DNA from: Streptomyces violaceus
GTDB lineage: Bacteria > Actinomycetota > Actinomycetes > Streptomycetales > Streptomycetaceae
Length of the DNA: 6,424 bases
Reading direction: 5' to 3'
Assembly: GCA_000715635.1 (NCBI GenBank)
Contig: KL569185.1
Location: 5,544 to 11,967, forward strand
The notes beneath the pieces are model-generated. The model did not search any database, was not told the origin of the DNA, and was given only the letters and a program-made list of their open reading frames with translations. This document shows, piece after piece, positions 1 to 6,424 of the stretch. Numbering within the stretch: position 1 is the stretch's first letter; each line of letters starts with the position of its first letter. Position numbers and translations under genes: made by a program.

Positions 1-503
1 AGTTCGATCTTCGCCGCCTCGAGCCGGCGCTCGATCACCTCGGGCGGTTCGGTACCCCGCCCGGTGAGTCTGCGCACCAGTTCCTCCCAGGAGGGAGGAG
101 CCAGGAACACCAGCTGGGCCTCGGGCATCGACTCCCGGACCAGACGGGCACCCTGCAGGTCGATCTCGAGGAGGACCGGCTCGCCGGCCTCCAGGCGCTC
201 CTGCACGGCCGCACGCGGCGTGCCGTAGCGGTTACCGGCGAACTCGGCCCACTCCAGCAGTTCGCCGTTGGCGATCAGCTTGTCCATCTCGTCGTCGGTG
301 ACGAAGAAGTAGTGGACTCCATGCTTCTCGCCGGGGCGGGGCTTGCGGGTCGTCGCCGACACCGAGAGCCAGACCTCGGGATGTTCCTTGCGCATATGGG
401 CGACAACCGTGCTCTTGCCGACCCCTGAGGGGCCGGAGAGCACGGTCAGCCGCGGACGTACGTCCGGGGGTACGGGGGTCGTCCCCCGGGGTGTTGCAGC
501 CAT
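1..503 (-). CDS. gmk: Guanylate kinase, 3' end cut by window edge
   Basis: Cytoplasmic guanylate kinase transfers phosphate from ATP to GMP (or dGMP), giving GDP for nucleic acid and (p)ppGpp synthesis. Reading the minus strand from ATG at 503 gives 167 complete codons that run off the left edge in frame. A proline-rich N-terminal tail (about residues 5-17) precedes the P-loop GPSGVGKST (24-32). The GMP-binding region follows, with [11 protein letters not shown] (49-59), HYFF (64-67), EWAEF (84-88) and the NRYGTP segment (91-96). The Walker B-like LLEIDLQGA is at 111-119, and the lid region RLTGRGTE is at 145-152. Family members are about 190-200 residues, so roughly 30 C-terminal residues are missing. 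The start gives the expected MAATPRG N-terminus, but no good Shine-Dalgarno precedes it. An in-frame ATG at 545 would add 14 residues and also lacks one. A -10-like hexamer suggests leaderless expression. It lies 58 bp downstream of mihF. Identity is very secure; the start is less so. Confidence 0.96.
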   Translation of the reverse strand, partial: MAATPRGTTPVPPDVRPRLTVLSGPSGVGKSTVVAHMRKEHPEVWLSVSATTRKPRPGEKHGVHYFFVTDDEMDKLIANGELLEWAEFAGNRYGTPRAAVQERLEAGEPVLLEIDLQGARLVRESMPEAQLVFLAPPSWEELVRRLTGRGTEPPEVIERRLEAAKIE

Positions 504-509
504 GCAGCG

Positions 510-515
510 ATTATC
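510..515 (-). promoter_or_regulatory. Candidate -10 element for leaderless gmk mRNA
   Basis: On the minus strand the hexamer GATAAT (5 of 6 matches to TATAAT) is followed by exactly six bases, CGCTGC, and then the ATG of gmk. The usual -10 to +1 spacing would put the transcription start on the A of that ATG. No recognisable -35 hexamer lies 16-18 bp upstream. The absence of a Shine-Dalgarno before this ATG fits a leaderless transcript, which is common in actinobacteria. This is an inference from spacing and sequence only; a chance A/T-rich hexamer cannot be excluded. Confidence 0.35.
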
Positions 516-523
516 CAGCAATC

Positions 524-560
524 CCGGAGTGCCCGGGACTCGCATCCCCGGAGTGCCCGG
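524..560 (-). repeat. Two direct copies of a 13-bp dyad-like repeat between mihF and gmk
   Basis: The minus-strand sequence CCGGGCACTCCGG occurs at 560-548 and again at 536-524, with a 24-bp period. Each copy is itself a small dyad, CCGG-GCACT-CCGG. Relative to the possible gmk start point at 503, the copies span about -57 to -45 and -33 to -21, so they could be operator half-sites or short RNA hairpins. The repeat is directly visible; its function is unknown. In DNA this GC-rich, a local slippage duplication is a plausible neutral explanation. Confidence 0.6.
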
Positions 561-561
561 T

Positions 562-885
562 TCAGGAACCGGTGCTGCCGAACTCGCGCTCCAGGGAGGC
601 GATCTGGTTGGAACCGAGGCCGCGCACACGACGGCTCTCGGAGATGCCGAGTCGCTCCATGATCTGCTTGGCGCGGACCTTGCCCACGCCCGGCAGGGAC
701 TCAAGAAGAGCGGAGACCTTCATCTTTCCGATGACGTCGTTCTCCTGGCCCTGCTTGATGACCTCGTGGAGGGAGGCGCCGGAGTGCTTGAGTCGATTCT
801 TGACCTCGGCCCGCTCCCGGCGAGCCGCGGCGGCCTTTTCGAGCGCGGCTGCGCGCTGTTCAGGGGTAAGGGGCGGAAGAGCCAC
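562..885 (-). CDS. mihF: Actinobacterial integration host factor (sIHF/mIHF family)
   Basis: This small basic nucleoid-associated protein binds and bends DNA and stimulates phage-type site-specific integration. In Streptomyces it also influences nucleoid structure, development and antibiotic production (family knowledge). It is unrelated to the HU-like IhfA/IhfB of E. coli. The 107-residue product has the usual family length. A long N-terminal helix rich in Ala, Arg and Glu spans about residues 8-34. A compact DNA-binding domain follows, with the helix-hairpin-helix-like [19 protein letters not shown] (63-81) and then [13 protein letters not shown] (86-98). The start is GTG at 885, because GAGGTGA (893-899) sits seven bases upstream and the product begins at the conserved [10 protein letters not shown]. 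The frame is open back to an ATG at 1008, but those 41 extra codons do not look like the family and would overlap the candidate promoter. It is probably transcribed from the 277-bp gap behind pyrF and may continue into gmk. Confidence 0.96.
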   Translation of the reverse strand: MALPPLTPEQRAAALEKAAAARRERAEVKNRLKHSGASLHEVIKQGQENDVIGKMKVSALLESLPGVGKVRAKQIMERLGISESRRVRGLGSNQIASLEREFGSTGS

Positions 886-892
886 GCCTACG

Positions 893-899
893 TCACCTC
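893..899 (-). promoter_or_regulatory. Ribosome-binding site deciding the mihF start
   Basis: On the minus strand GAGGTGA lies seven bases before the GTG at 885. It is the only strong Shine-Dalgarno in the leader. It supports GTG initiation and a 107-residue protein rather than the longer reading from ATG at 1008. Confidence 0.85.
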
Positions 900-972
900 G
901 GATGTCGAACTGTCGGATACGGACCGGTGAGGAACCTAGTCGCCCCACACCTGGGGAGCCACGAGCAACACG

Positions 973-1009
973 CTTGCCCGTTGACTCTCGTCGGAGACTA
1001 GCGGGCAAG
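973..1009. promoter_or_regulatory. 8-bp perfect inverted repeat spanning the candidate mihF -10 region
   Basis: CTTGCCCG at 973-980 and its exact complement CGGGCAAG at 1002-1009 are separated by 21 bp. The upstream arm falls between the candidate -35 and -10 hexamers. The downstream arm falls just after the predicted transcription start. That arrangement suits an operator for a dimeric regulator. The predicted transcript would begin between the arms, so it would contain only one arm and could not form the hairpin. Function is inferred from geometry alone. Confidence 0.4.
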
Positions 1010-1023
1010 TCCGCCAGAGTCAG
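995..1023 (-). promoter_or_regulatory. Candidate mihF promoter
   Basis: On the minus strand CTGACT (1023-1018, 4 of 6 matches to TTGACA) is separated by 17 bp from TAGTCT (1000-995), which fits the actinobacterial -10 pattern TAnnnT. The predicted start is near position 988, giving a leader of about 103 nt before the mihF GTG. This is the best pair I found in the 886-1162 gap. The more A/T-rich stretch at about 1055-1110 contains TATGTC and TAAATG but no convincing hexamer pair, although it could carry a second promoter. Confidence 0.4.
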
Positions 1024-1112
1024 CGAGAACAGCGGAAAAGTCCTGGTCAGCCTTCATCTGAACAGACATTTAGGACATACTGCCCCGGATTTGAGGATGT
1101 ATTCAGACTCAA

Positions 1113-1126
1113 GCCCGCCCCCGGGC
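1113..1126 (-). terminator. Weak terminator-like hairpin downstream of pyrF
   Basis: A stem GCCCG/CGGGC with a 4-base G loop lies 37 bases past the pyrF stop in the direction of transcription. It is followed by TTGAGTCTG rather than a U-run. Its position suits the end of the pyr transcript, and Streptomyces terminators often lack a U-tract. The 5-bp stem is short and the sequence very G/C-rich, so support is weak. Confidence 0.3.
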
Positions 1127-1162
1127 ACTCATCGGAGGACTCACAAGAAGGTCAGGAAGTGG

Positions 1163-2008
1163 TCAGGACGAGGTCACAGCGTGACGGATCTCCTCCGCGA
1201 AGCGTTCCGCGGCGTCACGCAGCGCGACGACGTCGGGACCGTGGCGTAGCACTCCCCGGCTGACGTTCGGCACGACGTTGCGCACCGCCGCCCCGAAGAC
1301 CCCCGGAAGATCGGCCGGCGTGGCCCCCTGCGCGCCGATGCCGGGCGCGAGGAGCGGGCCGTTGATGTCCAGGTCGTACGACGACAGGTCACCAAGGGTG
1401 GCGCCGACGACCGCACCGAAGGATCCCAGGGGCTCCTCCCCCGCGTTCTCGGCGGACAGGTGCGCGAGCATCGTCGCTCCGACGTTCCGGCCGTCGGACC
1501 GTACGGCGTGCTGGACCTCGCCGCCCTCCGGGTTGGAGGTCAGTGCCAGCACGAACAGCCCGGCGCCGCTCTCCCGGGCCAGTGCGACGGCCGGGCTGAG
1601 CGAGCCGTAGCCGAGGTAGGGCGAGACGGTCAGCGCGTCGGAGAACAGCGGCGCGTCCTTGTGCAGGAACGACTCGGCGTACGCGGCCATGGTCGAGCCG
1701 ATGTCGCCGCGCTTGGCGTCCGTCACGACCAGGGCACCCGCCGCCCGCGCCTCGGCCACCGACGTCTCCAGGACGGCCAGTCCGCGCGAGCCGAACCGCT
1801 CGAAGAACGCGCTCTGCGGCTTGAGCACGGCGACCCGGTCGGCCAGCGCCTCGACGACCGTACGGCTGAACCGCTCCAGCCCTGCCACATCGTCGTTCAG
1901 GCCCCACTCGGCGAGCAGGGAGGCGTGCGGGTCGATGCCGACGCAGAGCGGGCCGCGCTCGTCCATGGCCCGGCGCAGGCGCGCGCCGAAGGGTTCGAGA
2001 CCACTCAT
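1163..2008 (-). CDS. pyrF: Orotidine 5'-phosphate decarboxylase, type 2
   Basis: PyrF decarboxylates OMP to UMP, the last step of de novo pyrimidine synthesis, in the cytoplasm as a dimeric TIM barrel. The 281-residue product matches the longer type 2 subfamily found in actinobacteria and myxobacteria, rather than the roughly 230-residue type 1 enzyme. Visible motifs are VGIDPH (23-28, substrate-binding Asp26), [10 protein letters not shown] (61-70, Lys63) and the signature DAKRGDI (97-103, catalytic Lys99 and Asp102). LTSNPEG (156-162) and the phosphate-binding PGIGAQG (222-228) follow, with Arg251 in VSRG. No key residue is missing. The ATG at 2008 has GAGGA (2016-2020) seven bases upstream. 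It overlaps the pyrD stop codon as ATGA, indicating a shared transcript and translational coupling with pyrD. It is the last pyr gene here; a 277-bp gap follows before mihF. Confidence 0.97.
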   Translation of the reverse strand: MSGLEPFGARLRRAMDERGPLCVGIDPHASLLAEWGLNDDVAGLERFSRTVVEALADRVAVLKPQSAFFERFGSRGLAVLETSVAEARAAGALVVTDAKRGDIGSTMAAYAESFLHKDAPLFSDALTVSPYLGYGSLSPAVALARESGAGLFVLALTSNPEGGEVQHAVRSDGRNVGATMLAHLSAENAGEEPLGSFGAVVGATLGDLSSYDLDINGPLLAPGIGAQGATPADLPGVFGAAVRNVVPNVSRGVLRHGPDVVALRDAAERFAEEIRHAVTSS

Positions 2009-3111
2009 GCCGTCTTCCTCACGTCGGCGCCCACCGCGTCGGCGAGCGTGGCGTACGGGCTGGCGCGCAGACGCGCGGCGAGCCCCTTGTGGAGGGCGCG
2101 AGCGTAAAACGGTCCCTCGTAGATGAAGGCGCTGTAGCCCTGGACCAGCGTGGCACCGGCCAGGATGCGCTGCCAGGCGTCCTCGGCGTTCTCGACGCCG
2201 CCCACGCCCACCAGGGTGATCCGGTCGCCCACGCGCGCGTAGAGGCGGCGCAGAACCTCCAGGGAGCGCTCCTTCAGGGGCGCCCCGGACAGGCCGCCGG
2301 TCTCCTTGACGAGGGCGGGGTCGGACTTCAGGCCGAGTCCGTCGCGCGCGATGGTGGTGTTGGTGGCGATGATCCCGTCCAGGCCGAGTTCCACGGCGAG
2401 GTCGGCGACCGCGTCGATGTCCTCGTCGGCGAGGTCCGGCGCGATCTTGACCAGGAGCGGGACTCGCCGCGCGGACACCGCGCCGTCGGCGGCCTCGCGC
2501 ACGGCGCTCAGCAGGGGGCGCAGCGCCTCGGTCGCCTGGAGGTTGCGCAGCCCCGGCGTGTTCGGGGAGGAGACGTTGACGACCAGGTAGTCGGCGTAGG
2601 GGGCCAGCCGCTCGGCGGACTTCACGTAGTCCGCGACGGCCTCCTCCTCGGGTACGACCTTGGTCTTGCCGATGTTGACGCCGACGACGGTCCTGAAGAC
2701 CGGCGTACGGGAGGCCAGGCGGGCGGCGACGCGGAGCGAGCCGTCGTTGTTGAAGCCCATGCGGTTGATCAGCGCCCGGTCCTTGACCAGCCGGAACAGC
2801 CGCTGCTTGGGGTTGCCGGGCTGCGGCTCGCCGGTCACCGTGCCGATCTCGACGTGGTCGAAGCCGAGCATGGCCATGCCGTCGATGCCCACGGCGTTCT
2901 TGTCGAAGCCGGCGGCGAGCCCGAAGGGGCCGTGCATGCGCAGCCCGAACGCCTCGGTGCGCAGCTCCTTGTGGCGGGGCGCGAGGGCGGCCGCGAGGAA
3001 GGTGCGCAGCACGGGGACGCGGGCGGCGAGGCGGATCCAGCGGAAGGCGAGGTGGTGCGCCTGCTCCGGGTCCAGCCGCTTGAAGACGAGACTGAAGAAG
3101 ATCTTGTACAT
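2005..3111 (-). CDS. pyrD: Dihydroorotate dehydrogenase, quinone-dependent class 2
   Basis: PyrD is an FMN enzyme that oxidises dihydroorotate to orotate, the fourth step of UMP synthesis. It passes electrons to membrane quinone. The 368-residue product has the N-terminal helical extension (about 1-45, [21 protein letters not shown]) that class 2 enzymes use for membrane and quinone contact. [11 protein letters not shown] (63-73) and INRMGFNN (115-122) follow. The active-site loop [13 protein letters not shown] (178-190) has Ser182 in the catalytic-base position; class 1 enzymes use Cys there. LVKIAPDL (220-227), the GGLSG signature (272-276) and the FMN-phosphate loop GVGGV (302-306) complete the barrel. 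I chose the ATG at 3111 because GAGGA (3116-3120) lies four bases upstream and the product starts at the conserved MYK. An in-frame GTG at 3141 would add ten unconserved residues. The gene overlaps pyrF by 4 bp and lies 70 bp after carB. Confidence 0.96.
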   Translation of the reverse strand: MYKIFFSLVFKRLDPEQAHHLAFRWIRLAARVPVLRTFLAAALAPRHKELRTEAFGLRMHGPFGLAAGFDKNAVGIDGMAMLGFDHVEIGTVTGEPQPGNPKQRLFRLVKDRALINRMGFNNDGSLRVAARLASRTPVFRTVVGVNIGKTKVVPEEEAVADYVKSAERLAPYADYLVVNVSSPNTPGLRNLQATEALRPLLSAVREAADGAVSARRVPLLVKIAPDLADEDIDAVADLAVELGLDGIIATNTTIARDGLGLKSDPALVKETGGLSGAPLKERSLEVLRRLYARVGDRITLVGVGGVENAEDAWQRILAGATLVQGYSAFIYEGPFYARALHKGLAARLRASPYATLADAVGADVRKTA

Positions 3112-3146
3112 GATGTCCTCACGAAGACGTGGCGTCCTCACGAAGA
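3109..3146 (-). repeat. 19-bp tandem repeat duplicating the pyrD ribosome-binding site
   Basis: Two adjacent 19-base units on the minus strand, 3146-3128 and 3127-3109, agree at 16 of 19 positions. The first 13 bases, TCTTCGTGAGGAC, are identical in both. The downstream unit holds the working Shine-Dalgarno GAGGA and ends in the pyrD start codon ATG; the upstream unit ends in ACG at the same place. The upstream copy overlaps the last two bases of the carB-pyrD hairpin. It looks like a local tandem duplication whose upstream start codon is absent or lost. Confidence 0.85.
3116..3120 (-). promoter_or_regulatory. Ribosome-binding site deciding the pyrD start
   Basis: GAGGA on the minus strand lies four bases before the ATG at 3111. 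It selects the 368-residue product over a GTG-initiated 378-residue reading from 3141. No Shine-Dalgarno is seen before that GTG, where the bases instead belong to the 3' arm of the hairpin. Confidence 0.75.
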
Positions 3147-3174
3147 GGGGGACACCGTTTCCGGTGTCCCCCTC
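3145..3174 (-). terminator. Strong GC hairpin between carB and pyrD (terminator or attenuator-like)
   Basis: The arms at 3145-3157 and 3162-3174 are perfect 13-bp complements (GAGGGGGACACCG and CGGTGTCCCCCTC), closed in the RNA by the GNRA-type tetraloop GAAA. The hairpin begins seven bases after the carB stop. It is followed by TTCGTGAGG, not by a U-tract. It could terminate a fraction of transcripts, or protect the carB 3' end after cleavage, so lowering pyrDF expression relative to carAB. The palindrome is certain; its role is inferred. Confidence 0.65.
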
Positions 3175-3181
3175 GGGGCTG

Positions 3182-6402
<3,221 letters not shown>

Positions 6403-6424
6403 CTGTCTCTTATACACATCTCTG
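6403..6424. other. Synthetic Tn5 mosaic end (Nextera-type adapter) at contig end
   Basis: Positions 6403-6421 read CTGTCTCTTATACACATCT, an exact match to the 19-bp hyperactive-Tn5 mosaic end used in tagmentation libraries. It is a laboratory hybrid of the two natural IS50 ends, so an untrimmed adapter is far likelier than a natural insertion. The final CTG (6422-6424) matches neither standard Nextera continuation (CCG or GAC). It does match the start of a second mosaic-end copy, but three bases cannot settle this. The adapter interrupts the carB frame: in that frame 6410-6412 reads as TAA. Confidence 0.97.

Noticed and set aside
562..1008. A longer, 148-residue mihF starting from ATG at 1008
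   Set aside because: The extra 41 residues do not resemble the family, no Shine-Dalgarno supports the ATG, and the GTG at 885 has a strong one and gives the usual 107 residues.
1040..1115. A second promoter or RNA element in the A/T-richer stretch behind pyrF
   Set aside because: TATGTC and TAAATG resemble -10 hexamers, and TCTGAACAGA (1057-1066) is a short palindrome, but no -35 partner or extended structure supports any of them.
491..1249. Plus-strand open frame of 252 codons across gmk, mihF and the gap
   Set aside because: Its product has no recognisable motif, it is antisense to three transcribed regions, and it has no convincing ribosome-binding site.
2005..3141. A 378-residue PyrD from GTG at 3141
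   Set aside because: The ten added residues come from the 19-bp tandem duplication, and no ribosome-binding site precedes the GTG; the ATG at 3111 has GAGGA and the conserved MYK start.
6403..6424. A natural Tn5/IS50 insertion in carB
   Set aside because: The sequence is the synthetic mosaic end, not the natural outside or inside end of IS50, and nothing of a transposon follows it.

Overview
This window reads as the chromosome of a Streptomyces or close relative. The base composition is very GC-rich, with strong G/C third-position bias. The protein sequences are close to those I know from Streptomyces, and the gene order matches the pyrimidine locus: (pyrR-pyrB-pyrC-carA)-carB-pyrD-pyrF-mihF-gmk-(rpoZ). 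Everything is encoded on the minus strand, so transcription runs from right to left. Both ends cut a gene: carB loses its N-terminus at the right edge and gmk loses its C-terminus at the left edge.

Region by region, from right to left. (1) 6403-6424 is not genomic. It is an exact synthetic Tn5 mosaic end (Nextera-type adapter) joined to carB, so the window is the end of a short-read contig. (2) 3182-6402 is carB, the large subunit of carbamoyl-phosphate synthase, missing about the first 29-30 residues. (3) 3112-3181 is a 70-bp gap with a 13-bp perfect hairpin just after carB and a 19-bp tandem repeat that duplicates the pyrD ribosome-binding site. (4) 2005-3111 is pyrD (class 2 dihydroorotate dehydrogenase), and 1163-2008 is pyrF (type 2 OMP decarboxylase); their stop and start codons overlap as ATGA. 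(5) 886-1162 is a 277-bp non-coding region holding a weak terminator-like hairpin behind pyrF and, nearer mihF, a candidate promoter flanked by an 8-bp inverted repeat. (6) 562-885 is mihF, the actinobacterial integration host factor, starting at GTG. (7) 504-561 is a short gap with two copies of a 13-bp dyad-like repeat and a -10-like hexamer placed exactly for leaderless transcription of gmk. (8) 1-503 is gmk, guanylate kinase.

Functionally, CarB (with CarA), PyrD and PyrF carry out steps of de novo UMP synthesis. MihF is a nucleoid-associated DNA-binding protein, and Gmk makes GDP from GMP. I see no mobile element, CRISPR array, RNA gene or unknown protein-coding system. The coding content is ordinary housekeeping. 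The points worth a second look are the adapter junction and the non-coding regulatory structure between the genes.
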